Origin: Bacillus dicomae
GTDB lineage: Bacteria; Bacillota; Bacilli; Bacillales; Bacillaceae_G
DNA length: 64,000 bases
NCBI RefSeq assembly: GCF_006494425.1
Contig: NZ_VHIV01000004.1
Location: 124,001-188,000, forward strand
Reading direction: 5' to 3'
Shown in pieces: positions 1 to 8,799 of this stretch. Made by a program: the position numbers and the translations under genes. How positions within the stretch are numbered: position 1 is the first letter of the stretch; every line of letters begins with the position of its first letter. The notes under the pieces are model-generated. The model was given only the letters and a program-made list of their open reading frames with translations, was not told the origin of the DNA and did no database searches.

Positions 1-1
1 A

Positions 2-1228
2 AGCAAACCAGATCCAAATATGTTTGGTACTGCAAAAGGGAAAAACGTAATTGTTGTCTCTCTTGAGTCATTACAAACATTCTTAATTGGGGCAACAGTT
101 AACGGACAAGAAGTTACCCCATTCTTAAACCAATTTACGAAAGAAAGTTATTACTTTGATAACTTCTTCCATCAAACTGGTCAAGGAAAAACATCAGATG
201 CTGAATTCTTAGTAGATACTTCAATGTATCCACTAGACCGTGGTGCTGTATTCTTCACACACGGTAATAACGAATATACAGCAACTCCAGAAATTTTACG
301 TGAGCAAGGATATCACACATCGGTATTCCACGCGAACAACGCAACATTCTGGAACCGTAACATTATGTATCCGGCACTTGGTTATGATCGTTACTACAAC
401 GAGCTTGACTACAAGATTACGCCAGAAACGAAATTAAATTGGGGATTAAAAGATATCGAATACTTCGATCAATCTATTGATATGTTAAAAGAAGTGAAGC
501 AACCGTTCTACACTCGCTTCCTTACTTTAACAAACCATTACCCATTCACTTATGATGAAAATACGAAATTAATCGATGAATACAATTCTGGTGATGGCGT
601 ATTTGACCGTTACATGGTAACTGCTCGTTATTTAGACGAAGCAATGAAGCACTTTATTGAACGTCTAAAAGCAGAAGGTATTTACGACAACTCAATTATC
701 GTATTCTACGGTGATCACTACGGTATTTCTGAAAACCATAACCGTGCAATGGCACAGTTCTTAGGAAAAGAAGAAATCACTGCATTTGACCATATGAACT
801 TACAAAAAACACCGATGTTTATTCACGTTCCAGGTCAAAAAGAAGGTAAAACAATTTCAAAACCAACTGGTGAAATTGATATTAAGCCAACAATTCTAAA
901 CTTACTTGGTGTAGATTCTACGAACCAAATTCAATTTGGTCATGATGTATTCTCACCTGATAATAAAGGATTCGTCGTTCTTCGTGACGGTAGCTTCATT
1001 ACAGATAAGTACATGTACACGAACAGTACATTCTACGACCGTAACACCGGTGAAGTTGTACAATTACCAAAAGAAGAATCTCAACCACTCATTGATCGTG
1101 CCCAAAATGAATTGAACATGTCTGACAAGATCATTGAAGGTGACTTACTTCGCTTCTCTGAAAGTAATAAGACCAAAACTGGTGAAGTAAAGACAGCTAT
1201 TAAAGAAGAAAAGAAGAGCGCTGAGTAA
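2..1228 (+). CDS. ltaS: Lipoteichoic acid synthase, C-terminal part (5' end outside window)
   Basis: Polymerises glycerol phosphate from phosphatidylglycerol onto the lipoteichoic acid anchor, outside the membrane. What is visible is the sulfatase-like extracellular domain. The acceptor-threonine motif GQGKTSD is near nt 180-200, a metal-binding Glu sits in VVSLESLQ near the left edge, and the DH pair is in YGDHYGISENHN. The reading frame is open to the left edge, so the ATG at 20 is internal. About 408 of the usual ~640 residues are present; the five N-terminal membrane helices lie upstream. The C-terminus is a charged Lys/Glu tail. The family is clear; which ltaS paralogue this is cannot be settled from the fragment. 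Confidence 0.93.
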   Translation, partial: SKPDPNMFGTAKGKNVIVVSLESLQTFLIGATVNGQEVTPFLNQFTKESYYFDNFFHQTGQGKTSDAEFLVDTSMYPLDRGAVFFTHGNNEYTATPEILREQGYHTSVFHANNATFWNRNIMYPALGYDRYYNELDYKITPETKLNWGLKDIEYFDQSIDMLKEVKQPFYTRFLTLTNHYPFTYDENTKLIDEYNSGDGVFDRYMVTARYLDEAMKHFIERLKAEGIYDNSIIVFYGDHYGISENHNRAMAQFLGKEEITAFDHMNLQKTPMFIHVPGQKEGKTISKPTGEIDIKPTILNLLGVDSTNQIQFGHDVFSPDNKGFVVLRDGSFITDKYMYTNSTFYDRNTGEVVQLPKEESQPLIDRAQNELNMSDKIIEGDLLRFSESNKTKTGEVKTAIKEEKKSAE

Positions 1229-1247
1229 TCTCAGCCTCTTTTTTTTA
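1215..1247 (+). terminator. Intrinsic terminator of ltaS
   Basis: A CTGAG/CTCAG-centred stem overlaps the ltaS stop codon and is followed by a run of eight T. Confidence 0.8.
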
Positions 1248-1436
1248 TATTTCTCCATACAATCACTTATATTCATTAACTTTAACATTACATAACCTTT
1301 ACCAAATATTCACATAGGATTAATGAAACATCTCTATAATAAAATATGCAAGCAAGATTCTATGTATTTCTTATCTCTCATCTGTAATAAGATCCCTTAA
1401 AGAAATATGTGAATCTTTTATTTCTACTTTCTTATA

Positions 1437-1488
1437 ATCGTCTTATTGAATGTTTTGTTTTCATACACAAAACATTCAATAAGACGAT
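1437..1488. repeat. Perfect 21-bp inverted repeat with 10-nt loop
   Basis: The left arm 1437-1457 starts ATCGTCTTATTG and is exactly complementary to the right arm 1468-1488. The loop is TTTTCATACA. No T tract follows, so by itself it is not a standard terminator. Confidence 0.85.
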
Positions 1489-1518
1489 GTCCCTATGCAA
1501 GATAGCTACCCTCCTTGT

Positions 1519-1549
1519 GCAGCATTCCATAAGAATGTTGCTTTTTTTT
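1519..1549 (+). terminator. Terminator-like hairpin upstream of dat
   Basis: GCAGCATTC pairs with GAATGTTGC (one G-U) around a CATAA loop, followed by eight T. No gene precedes it on the + strand after the ltaS terminator, so it would end a small RNA or attenuate a dat leader. Confidence 0.6.
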
Positions 1550-1751
1550 ATTTAAAAGCAGGATTCTTATTTCTTATTTTCGAATTTGTATATACAAAAT
1601 GCTGTAAATCACTACCACTTCTCTACCATTTACAAATACATATACGTCATATGTAAAGAACTACTCACATAAAAATTACTATAGTGACTTTTATTCCAAG
1701 TGAATTAAAGTTTCACTTTACTTACGTACTTACGAAAGGATGGGACGAAAA

Positions 1752-2624
1752 TTGGCATATGAAAGATTTGTACTTTGGAATGATGCAGTTATTGATACAA
1801 CGAAACAAAAAACGTACATAGAACTTGAAGAAAGAGGCTTACAGTTTGGAGATGGTGTCTACGAGGTTATTCGCCTATATAAAGGGAACTTTCACTTATT
1901 AGATCCGCATCTCACAAGATTATATCGCTCCATGGAAGAAATAGAATTAACACTTCCTTTCTCAAAAGCAGAACTTATTACCCTACTTTATAAACTAATT
2001 GAAAATAATAACTTCCACGAAGATGGAACTATTTATTTACAAGTATCTCGTGGTGTACAAGCTCGTACCCATACGTTCTCATACGACGTCCCTCCGACAA
2101 TCTATGCCTATATTACAAAGAAAGAAAGACCAGCGTTATGGATTGAATATGGTGTACGTGCCATATCAGAACCAGATACGCGCTGGCTACGCTGTGATAT
2201 CAAATCATTAAATTTATTACCAAATATATTAGCTGCTACGAAAGCCGAGCGCAAAGGTTGTAAAGAGGCACTTTTCGTACGAAATGGTACTGTAACTGAG
2301 GGAAGCTGTTCTAACTTCTTTCTAATCAAAAACGGAACTCTTTACACACATCCAGCTAATCACCTTATTTTAAATGGCATTATTCGTCAATATGTTCTTT
2401 CTTTAGCGAAAACCCTTCGCATTCCGGTACAAGAAGAGCTTTTCAGCGTTCGTGATGTTTATCAAGCCGATGAATGTTTCTTCACAGGAACGACGATTGA
2501 AATTTTACCGATGACTCATCTTGATGGAACCGCAATCCAAGATGGTCAAGTCGGCCCTATCACGAAAATGCTACAAAGATCATTTTCTCAAAGCTTGTTA
2601 CAATCCAATATGTCATCTTCTTAA
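1752..2624 (+). CDS. dat: D-amino-acid transaminase (D-alanine aminotransferase)
   Basis: PLP enzyme interconverting D-alanine and D-glutamate, supplying D-amino acids for peptidoglycan. It is a fold-type IV aminotransferase: the N-terminal block RGLQFGDGVYEVIRLY, the PLP lysine in CDIKSLNLLPN and the cofactor loop EGSCSNFF are visible. The length of about 290 residues fits the family. I chose TTG 1752 rather than the ATG at 1740 because the ATG lies inside the ribosome site AAAGGATGG; the TTG sits about 8 bases after it and gives the conserved start AYERFVLWN. It stands alone between two hairpins. A branched-chain or 4-amino-4-deoxychorismate enzyme is a less likely reading. Confidence 0.9.
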   Translation: MAYERFVLWNDAVIDTTKQKTYIELEERGLQFGDGVYEVIRLYKGNFHLLDPHLTRLYRSMEEIELTLPFSKAELITLLYKLIENNNFHEDGTIYLQVSRGVQARTHTFSYDVPPTIYAYITKKERPALWIEYGVRAISEPDTRWLRCDIKSLNLLPNILAATKAERKGCKEALFVRNGTVTEGSCSNFFLIKNGTLYTHPANHLILNGIIRQYVLSLAKTLRIPVQEELFSVRDVYQADECFFTGTTIEILPMTHLDGTAIQDGQVGPITKMLQRSFSQSLLQSNMSSS

Positions 2625-2674
2625 ACACGAATAATTTCTATCCTTTCTATATTCAATATATGTATTTAAATGGA

Positions 2675-2706
2675 AATCAAGGTATAGATTTATGCCTTGA
2701 TTTTTT
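2675..2706 (+). terminator. Intrinsic terminator of dat
   Basis: AATCAAGG pairs with CCTTGATT around a 12-nt loop and runs into six T. Confidence 0.8.
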
Positions 2707-2708
2707 CT

Positions 2709-2725
2709 TGTAATCTTTTTGTCAT
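2709..2725 (+). promoter_or_regulatory. Candidate WalR (YycF) box, one mismatch
   Basis: TGTAAT-CTTTT-TGTCAT matches the WalR consensus TGTWAH-N5-TGTWAH except for one base. It lies 21 bp upstream of the -35 of the downstream hydrolase gene, a usual activator position. Confidence 0.45.
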
Positions 2726-2746
2726 ATTCAGATTCCCGCATAAGTC

Positions 2747-2775
2747 TTGACAGTAATCGACATGCTCTTTAGAAT
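2747..2775 (+). promoter_or_regulatory. SigA-type promoter of the NlpC/P60 gene
   Basis: TTGACA (2747-2752), 17-bp spacer, TAGAAT (2770-2775). The expected transcript start is about 50 nt before the ATG at 2835. Confidence 0.8.
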
Positions 2776-2834
2776 TTTTAACAGTTGGTAAATATTTCTT
2801 CACTACATTACAGACAGAAAGGAATCGACAAATT

Positions 2835-4595
2835 ATGAAAAAATACCTTGCCGGTCTTGCGGCAGTGTCTGTAGCAGGAGGAGCAGCACCTACACTTGAT
2901 AGTGTTCAAGCTGCCCCTGAACAAAATACACAAAAAGCTGCTACAACTGTCCAAGCTTCTGCATCAAACAGCTCATCTTATACGGTAAACGCTAGCGTAT
3001 TACATGTTCGTGCAGGATCAAGTACTTCTCACGACATCATTTCACGCGTTTATAACGGTCAATCTTTAAACGTGATTGGCCAAGAAAATGGTTGGTTCAA
3101 AATTAACATTAATGGACAAACCGGCTTTGTTAGCGGCGAATTTGTATCAAAAAATGGAGCAAACAATTCTAATGTAAGTACTACAGGTGGAAACAATAAA
3201 GTTACTGCTGATGTATTACGTGTACGTACCGCTCCTAATACTTCTAGTTCTGTTTCAGGACGTGTATATGAAGGTCAAACATTAAACGTAATTGGTCAAG
3301 AAAATGGTTGGGTGAAAATTAACCATAATGGACAAGTAGGTTATGTAAGTAGCGAATTCGTATCTGGCGTTTCTTCTAACGCAGGTTCTTCAAACAACAA
3401 TACGAATAATAACAACCAAGAATCTGTAAAACCAGCAAGTGGAAACTATACAGTAAATGTATCTTCTCTTCGTGTTCGTACAGGTCCTAGCACTTCTCAT
3501 ACAACTGTAGGTTCTGTTACAAAAGGACAAGTAGTACAAGTTGTTGGGGAAGTTCAAGATTGGTTCAAAATTAATTATGCAGGCCAAACAGCTTACGTAA
3601 GCAAAGACTACGTAACAAAAGGCGGTTCTAGCGACAACGTTACACAAGGTAACAACCAAGATAATAAACAAGAACAAAATAATAATGTAACTATTCAAAC
3701 TGGTGGTACTTACGTTGTTAACGCAACATCTCTACGCGTTCGTACAGGCCCTGCTGCTTACCATAGTGTAATTGGTGGCGTGTTAAATGGTACTACATTA
3801 AACGTAGTTGGATCTGAAAACGGTTGGTTCAAAGTAAACTACCAAGGAAAAACAGGCTTCGTTAGTAGCGAGTTTGTTAAATTCGTTAAAGGTGGCACTA
3901 CTACTACTCCTGAACAACCGAAGCAACCTGAGCAGCCAAAACAACCTGAGCAAGGTGCAATTGGTGACTACTACATCAATGCTTCTGCATTAAACGTACG
4001 TAGCGGCGAAGGTACAAATTATAGAATCATAGGCGCACTTCCACAAGGACAGAAGGTTCAAGTAATCTCTGAAAACTCTGGATGGAGCAAAATTAACTAC
4101 AACGGCCAAACTGGTTACATCGGAACACGTTATCTTTCTAAAACACCAGTTGGTGGCGCAGTAGATAATAAGCCTAACAACAACCAAAATAACAATCAAA
4201 ACAATAACAACAATAATACAGGTAATAATAGCGGTGACAGTTCTTCCATACTTGCATACGCAAAAGGAATGCAAGGCGTACCATACGTTTGGGGCGGTAC
4301 TTCTGCTACTGGTGTTGACTGCAGTGGTTACATCTACCACGTATTTAAGAAATTTGGTCATAATATTAGTCGTCAAAGTGTTGCAGGATATTGGGGTAGC
4401 CTACCACAAACTTCAAATCCACAACCAGGTGACTTAATTTATTTCAAAGATACTTATAAAGCTGGTCCTTCTCATATGGGTATTTACCTTGGGGGCGGAT
4501 CGTTTATCCAAGCTGGAGATAAAGGTGTAGCAATCGCTTCATTAAGCAATTCTTATTGGAGTAAGCACTTCTTAGGTTATACGAAAGCACCTTAA
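2835..4595 (+). CDS. Secreted NlpC/P60 endopeptidase with five SH3b domains
   Basis: Probable peptidoglycan hydrolase cutting the stem peptide (gamma-D-Glu-diaminopimelate class of NlpC/P60). The order is: signal peptide (about residues 1-27, ending VQAAP), five SH3b repeats between about 50 and 460 (each with LxVRxGxS and GWFKIN/G(F/Y)VSxEF blocks), Asn/Gln- and Pro-rich linkers, then NlpC/P60 from about 475. The catalytic Cys496 is in GVDCSGY and His547 in SHMGIYLG. The ATG follows GAAAGGAA. It is a single gene with its own promoter and terminator and a WalR-like box upstream. It resembles the EntFM/CwpFM and CwlS/LytF hydrolase types; the exact orthologue was not assigned. Confidence 0.9.
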   Translation: MKKYLAGLAAVSVAGGAAPTLDSVQAAPEQNTQKAATTVQASASNSSSYTVNASVLHVRAGSSTSHDIISRVYNGQSLNVIGQENGWFKININGQTGFVSGEFVSKNGANNSNVSTTGGNNKVTADVLRVRTAPNTSSSVSGRVYEGQTLNVIGQENGWVKINHNGQVGYVSSEFVSGVSSNAGSSNNNTNNNNQESVKPASGNYTVNVSSLRVRTGPSTSHTTVGSVTKGQVVQVVGEVQDWFKINYAGQTAYVSKDYVTKGGSSDNVTQGNNQDNKQEQNNNVTIQTGGTYVVNATSLRVRTGPAAYHSVIGGVLNGTTLNVVGSENGWFKVNYQGKTGFVSSEFVKFVKGGTTTTPEQPKQPEQPKQPEQGAIGDYYINASALNVRSGEGTNYRIIGALPQGQKVQVISENSGWSKINYNGQTGYIGTRYLSKTPVGGAVDNKPNNNQNNNQNNNNNNTGNNSGDSSSILAYAKGMQGVPYVWGGTSATGVDCSGYIYHVFKKFGHNISRQSVAGYWGSLPQTSNPQPGDLIYFKDTYKAGPSHMGIYLGGGSFIQAGDKGVAIASLSNSYWSKHFLGYTKAP

Positions 4596-4940
4596 GTTAT
4601 ATTTTTAGAGCCTTCTAGATTACTAGATGGCTCTTTTTCTTATGTTTCACCTATATCCCCCAAAAAATAATGTATCTATTTCCCTATTTCATACACCATA
4701 TTCTACAAAAACAATCCATAACGTTATCATAATGTATATATTTACATAAAAAACATAACCTATTTCATGTCTATTCATTTTATATGTGTTTTTTTGAAGA
4801 ATTTTCTTTTTATTTAAACTTTTCGTTAGACGTTTGACCTCTGATGTCCATTATGATAAGTTACTTAAGATGTTATATTTGCAGAAGTATAGACAACTGT
4901 TTTATACATTTTTTTACTATGAGGAAGGAGCATACACTGC
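4596..4940. other. 345-bp intergenic region before nupC
   Basis: Apart from the terminator at its left end, only a weak promoter candidate is seen: TTGCAG at 4879, 17-bp spacer, TTATAC at 4902. No small gene or structured leader was recognised; no purine-riboswitch core is apparent. Confidence 0.5.
4607..4638 (+). terminator. Intrinsic terminator of the NlpC/P60 gene
   Basis: AGAGCC-TTCTAG pairs with CTAGA-T-GGCTCT, followed by a T run. Confidence 0.85.
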
Positions 4941-6152
4941 ATGAATCTTTTATGGGGAATTGGCGGCGTGATTGGAGTATTAGCAATTGCTTTCTTACTA
5001 TCTTCCAACCGCAAAGCTATTAATTGGCGCACAATTTTAATCGCGCTAGCATTACAAATGTCATTTTCATTTATCGTATTACGATGGGATGCCGGAAAAG
5101 CAGGTTTAAAACACGCTGCAGATGGCGTTCAAGGATTAATTAATTTCTCTTACGAGGGAATTAAGTTCGTTGCTGGGGATTTAGTCAACGCAAAAGGCCC
5201 TTGGGGATTTATCTTCGTTATTCAAGCACTACTTCCAATCGTATTTATTAGTTCATTAGTAGCAATCTTATATCATTTCGGTATTATGCAGAAATTTGTT
5301 AGTATCATTGGTGGCGGTTTAAGTAAACTTCTTGGAACTTCTAAAGCAGAAAGTTTAAACTCAGTAACAACTGTATTTTTAGGACAAACTGAAGCTCCAA
5401 TCTTAATCAAACCTTACTTAGCACGTTTAACAAATAGTGAATTCTTCGCTATTATGGTAAGCGGTATGACAGCTGTTGCCGGATCAGTTCTTGTCGGTTA
5501 TGCAGCAATGGGTATTCCGTTAGAACACTTATTAGCAGCAGCAATTATGGCAGCTCCATCAAGCTTATTAATTGCAAAACTAATTATGCCAGAAACAGAA
5601 AAAGTAGATAATAACGTTGAGCTTTCTACAGAACGTGAAGACGCAAACGTTATTGACGCAGCGGCACGTGGTGCATCTGAAGGTATACAACTTGTTATTA
5701 ACGTAGCAGCAATGTTAATGGCTTTCATCGCATTAATCGCTTTATTAAACGGCTTATTAGGATGGGTTGGTTCTTGGTTCCATATTAAACTTAGCCTTGA
5801 TTTAATCTTCGGTTACTTACTATCACCATTTGCAATCTTAATCGGGGTTTCTCCTGGTGAAGCTGTACAAGCAGCAAGCTTTATCGGTCAAAAACTTGCA
5901 ATCAACGAATTCGTTGCATACGCAAACTTAGGACCACACATGGCAGAGTTCTCTGCAAAAACAAATCTAATTTTAACATTCGCAATCTGTGGATTCGCAA
6001 ACTTCTCTTCTATCGCAATTCAATTAGGTGTAACAGGAACATTAGCTCCTACTCGCCGTAAACAAATTGCACAATTAGGGATTAAAGCAGTTATCGCTGG
6101 TACACTAGCTAACTTCTTAAATGCAGCAGTTGCAGGTATGATGTTCCTATAA
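4941..6152 (+). CDS. nupC: Concentrative nucleoside transporter (CNT/NupC family)
   Basis: Imports nucleosides with protons or sodium across the cytoplasmic membrane. The 403-residue, highly hydrophobic protein has the CNT layout: N-terminal helices, the re-entrant loop and helix around FLGQTEAPILIKPYLARLTNSEF with the conserved GQTEAP block, then the C-terminal core with SPGEAVQAASFIGQKLAINEFVAY and FAICGFANFSSIAIQLG. ATG 4941 follows GAGGAAGGAG. Transcribed alone, ended by a very strong hairpin. B. cereus-group genomes carry several NupC paralogues, so substrate preference is not known. Confidence 0.93.
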   Translation: MNLLWGIGGVIGVLAIAFLLSSNRKAINWRTILIALALQMSFSFIVLRWDAGKAGLKHAADGVQGLINFSYEGIKFVAGDLVNAKGPWGFIFVIQALLPIVFISSLVAILYHFGIMQKFVSIIGGGLSKLLGTSKAESLNSVTTVFLGQTEAPILIKPYLARLTNSEFFAIMVSGMTAVAGSVLVGYAAMGIPLEHLLAAAIMAAPSSLLIAKLIMPETEKVDNNVELSTEREDANVIDAAARGASEGIQLVINVAAMLMAFIALIALLNGLLGWVGSWFHIKLSLDLIFGYLLSPFAILIGVSPGEAVQAASFIGQKLAINEFVAYANLGPHMAEFSAKTNLILTFAICGFANFSSIAIQLGVTGTLAPTRRKQIAQLGIKAVIAGTLANFLNAAVAGMMFL

Positions 6153-6196
6153 AATAAAAACCCTCCTCTTTCTAAAGAGGAGGGTTTTTATTTTAT
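6149..6196 (+). terminator. Strong terminator after nupC (23-bp perfect arms)
   Basis: The arms 6149-6171 and 6174-6196 are perfectly complementary around ACCCTCCTCTTT. They include the nupC stop codon and carry T/A tails on both sides, so the hairpin could act on either strand. Confidence 0.93.
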
Positions 6197-6408
6197 AGTA
6201 TGTTTTGTTTATATGCAAAATATCCTATGTCTAAATATAATTACATTATGATACAATGATTAGTGGTTCTGTTTATTTTTTTAAAATAAAAAGGGATACT
6301 AATTTATGTTACTCACTTCAAAAGAATTTAGCCAAATGGTCTATTTCTTTATAATTGCGCATACTACAAGTATCCTTGCATGAATTATCTTTAAAGGAGG
6401 AAAGTTTT

Positions 6409-7164
6409 GTGAAAGATAACTTCTATAAGATCCTTTCTATGTGGATTTTACAAATTTTATTTTATTTTACAACTGTACATATAACGCAATATGAGCATGC
6501 TCTCATTTTTACAATTATATATGTAATTGTTAATGTACTATTTCTATTTTTACCTGATAAAACTGCATTTGTTTTCTTCATATTAGGAACCATTATTTCG
6601 GTGTTCTACCTATTCTATCAAGCATGGCTTTACTTATGGAGTACATCAGAACAATGGGAATACATTATTACTCACTTCCTAATGGCAGCAAACTTCTTCA
6701 TCGTATATATCTCAACTCATTTATTAAAGAAGGTTATTCATGAAAATAAAGAATTAACCGAACGTGTGAGAACATTAGAACAATACATTGGAGAATCGAA
6801 ATTATTAACAAGACAAGAATTCGAAAGACGACAAGCATTATTAATCAATGCAATGAATCGTCGTAATGAAACAGGCATTATAATTTATTTTGACTTCACT
6901 TCCTTTAGTAAATATACGAAGGAAAGTGTTATGGATCGCGTAGCTTCATTATTAGTTGAAACGGTAAGAGCTGACTTTGACCTTGTTGCTGAGTATGATA
7001 ACAACACACTAGTCACTTTATTACAAAATACAAATGAAGCTGGTGCCGATATTGTAATGAATCGTCTACAGCCTAAAATGGAAAAATGGCTTGCAGATGA
7101 GGCAATTCAAGATATTAAGATTAAACGAGAACAAATCGCTACAAAAGGAACGACGTTATTATGA
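6409..7164 (+). CDS. Membrane protein with degenerate GGDEF domain (YdaK-like)
   Basis: About five N-terminal hydrophobic segments (residues ~5-115), a short coiled coil (HENKELTERVRTLEQYIG, ~120-137), then a GGDEF-fold domain. The catalytic loop is absent: EYDNNTL (about 195-201) replaces RYGGDEF, so it should not make c-di-GMP. The inhibitory-site region reads VRADFD, with Arg one residue out of the RxxD register. I chose GTG 6409 because AAAGGAGG lies just before it. It overlaps the next gene, a GT2 glycosyltransferase, by 4 nt. The arrangement recalls B. subtilis YdaK (degenerate GGDEF, c-di-GMP receptor) with YdaM. A role in tuning the transferase is inference. Confidence 0.75.
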   Translation: MKDNFYKILSMWILQILFYFTTVHITQYEHALIFTIIYVIVNVLFLFLPDKTAFVFFILGTIISVFYLFYQAWLYLWSTSEQWEYIITHFLMAANFFIVYISTHLLKKVIHENKELTERVRTLEQYIGESKLLTRQEFERRQALLINAMNRRNETGIIIYFDFTSFSKYTKESVMDRVASLLVETVRADFDLVAEYDNNTLVTLLQNTNEAGADIVMNRLQPKMEKWLADEAIQDIKIKREQIATKGTTLL

Positions 7165-8462
7165 TGACACTCGTTATACTTCTTTTATTCCTTCTATTTT
7201 GCGTACTCGTTTTTTGGATCAGTATCACATTTTCGATTAAGTATGTACTTATTTTTACAGCCTTTCTATTCTCTGGCTTACTCGTTTACTATTCTTTCTT
7301 AACACTCGCAGGTTTAGTTCACCGAAATAGGAAACGAAAAGATCGTACGCTAGAACATTACCCAAGCGTCGATATTTTAATACCAGCTCACAATGAAGGC
7401 GTCGTTATTAAGGATACTTTAGAGGCGATGGCAAAGATTGAATATCCAGGCAAACTAACTGTTTATTTATTAAACGATAACTCGCAAGATGAGACACCTG
7501 AAATTGGTGATGACTTTGACAAAGCTTATGCTCATATTCGTCACATTCGCGTTCCACCTGGTGAACCAAAAGGGAAATCGCGTGTATTAAACTATGGTCT
7601 TAGTATTTCAGATGGTGAATACTTCTGTGTTTATGATGCAGATAACCAGCCTGAACGACATGCTTTGCGAATGCTTGTAGAACACGCTGAAACAACCGAG
7701 GATGCTGTTGGAGCCGTTGGACATGTTCGTACTGTAAATGAAAACAGAAACTGGCTAACACGAATGATTTCGTTAGAATTTCAAATCTTCCAGCTCCTTA
7801 TGCAATCCGGACGCTGGTTATTATTCCAAACAGGTTCACTAACAGGAACAAATATGCTTCTTCGCCGCTCTGCATTAGAAGAACTTGGCGGCTATGACCC
7901 TTATGCAATTGCAGAAGACGCTGAATTAACATTACGAATTACACAAAAAGGCTATCTCCTGCCAATCGTTCCAGAGTCGGTTACATGGGAACAAGAACCT
8001 GAGCATTTAAAAATCCTTATTAAGCAGCGTACACGTTGGCTCCAAGGGAACTTATACATTTTAGAAAAAATGTTTTCCTCATTAAGCTTCTTTAAAGGAA
8101 AACTTCTCGTCCATTCTTTACAACAAGTTTTAGTGTATGTTGTATTTTGGTTATTCTTAATCATTTCGAACGTTTGGTTTGTAATTGGGTTACTCGGGAT
8201 ATTCCAAATTCAATATAGCATTCCGCTACTATTTATGTGGTATGTCGCATATATTACATATGTTTCTCAATTATTTAGTGCCCAGAGTGTGGAACGAACC
8301 TTTACACCAACTAATATTTTTATTAGTGTTATCATGTACTTTACGTACGCACAGCTCTTTACGTACTTATTCATTCGTAGCTTAATTTTATACTTACGTG
8401 CAAAGAGCAAGAAACAAGTCATTGGTTGGGATAAAACAGTTCGATTCAAAAAAGAAAAATAA
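7161..8462 (+). CDS. Processive GT2 glycosyltransferase (IcaA/BcsA/YdaM type)
   Basis: Probable membrane polysaccharide synthase. Two N-terminal helices precede a GT-A domain with DILIPAHNE, LNDNSQDE, YDADNQP, then AED (about 251-253) and QRTRW (289-293), the D,D,D,QxxRW signature of processive beta-glycan synthases. Four C-terminal helices follow, then a short basic tail. At 433 residues it matches IcaA/YdaM-sized enzymes. It is translated from ATG within the preceding degenerate-GGDEF gene (ATGATG at 7161), so the two products are coupled. No deacetylase or hydrolase gene accompanies them. The polymer is unknown; poly-N-acetylglucosamine-like is only one option. Confidence 0.85.
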   Translation: MMTLVILLLFLLFCVLVFWISITFSIKYVLIFTAFLFSGLLVYYSFLTLAGLVHRNRKRKDRTLEHYPSVDILIPAHNEGVVIKDTLEAMAKIEYPGKLTVYLLNDNSQDETPEIGDDFDKAYAHIRHIRVPPGEPKGKSRVLNYGLSISDGEYFCVYDADNQPERHALRMLVEHAETTEDAVGAVGHVRTVNENRNWLTRMISLEFQIFQLLMQSGRWLLFQTGSLTGTNMLLRRSALEELGGYDPYAIAEDAELTLRITQKGYLLPIVPESVTWEQEPEHLKILIKQRTRWLQGNLYILEKMFSSLSFFKGKLLVHSLQQVLVYVVFWLFLIISNVWFVIGLLGIFQIQYSIPLLFMWYVAYITYVSQLFSAQSVERTFTPTNIFISVIMYFTYAQLFTYLFIRSLILYLRAKSKKQVIGWDKTVRFKKEK

Positions 8463-8502
8463 AAATAAGCACAGAGCGCCGTATGCTCTGTGCTTATTTA
8501 TT
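8463..8502 (+). terminator. Bidirectional terminator between the GT2 gene and the small ORF
   Basis: AATAAGCACAGAG pairs with CTCTGTGCTTATT, with A/T tails on both sides. It can end the + strand glycosyltransferase operon and the minus-strand small transcript. Confidence 0.88.
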
Positions 8503-8605
8503 GCCGTATAAATTATATATCAGACAATACCCCTTAGCTGAAAGTAATTTCACGTCCATCCCCCAACGAACGATCGACCTTCATTTATATACGAAAAAGT
8601 GATTG

Positions 8606-8740
8606 CTATTTTTGTAGAACCAATTGCTTCTCTTGCTGTTCTTTGCGCGTTTCAGTCTTAGGTTCCGTGCTTTCTTGGACACTACGATGTGCCACACGTT
8701 TCAAACAAATATGCTTCCACTTTCTTTCGTAACGTTTCAT
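8606..8740 (-). CDS. Small basic hypothetical protein (44 aa)
   Basis: The product is very basic and Gln/Glu-rich toward the end (start MKRYERKWKHICLKR, end KEQQEKQLVLQK), with no membrane segment and no recognised domain. Support comes from context: a SigA-like promoter at 8800-8828, a consensus cre site at the expected transcript start, and an AGGGGG ribosome site, though 12 bases from the ATG is long. The 8463-8502 hairpin ends the transcript. If it is not translated, the same signals would define a small RNA. Confidence 0.5.
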   Translation of the reverse strand: MKRYERKWKHICLKRVAHRSVQESTEPKTETRKEQQEKQLVLQK

Positions 8741-8779
8741 TATTCTAGATGTCCCCCTTGAATGCGCTTTAAAACTATT

Positions 8780-8793
8780 TGAAATCGCTTACA
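8780..8793. promoter_or_regulatory. Consensus CcpA cre site
   Basis: TGAAATCGCTTACA matches the cre consensus TGWAANCGNTNWCA at every position on both strands. It covers about +1 to +14 of the predicted minus-strand transcript, a repressing position. Confidence 0.7.
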
Positions 8794-8799
8794 GGAAAT

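Larger units (their letters stand above)
1229..1751. other. 523-bp intergenic region with a long inverted repeat and a terminator-like hairpin
   Basis: No coding sequence is supported. It contains a perfect 21-bp inverted repeat (1437-1488) and a terminator-like hairpin with a T tract (1519-1549), both upstream of dat. They could belong to a short non-coding transcript or to an attenuator of dat. Nothing else is recognised. Confidence 0.6.

Noticed and set aside
1740-1751. ATG 1740 as start of dat
   Set aside because: The ATG is embedded in the AAAGGATGG ribosome site; TTG 1752 fits the spacing and the family N-terminus.
3390-4376. Two minus-strand open frames inside the NlpC/P60 gene
   Set aside because: They arise from the repetitive SH3b and Asn/Gln linker codons.
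2835-4595. CRISPR-like repetition
   Set aside because: The repeats are in-frame SH3b domains and Asn-rich linkers of unequal spacing, not direct repeats with spacers.
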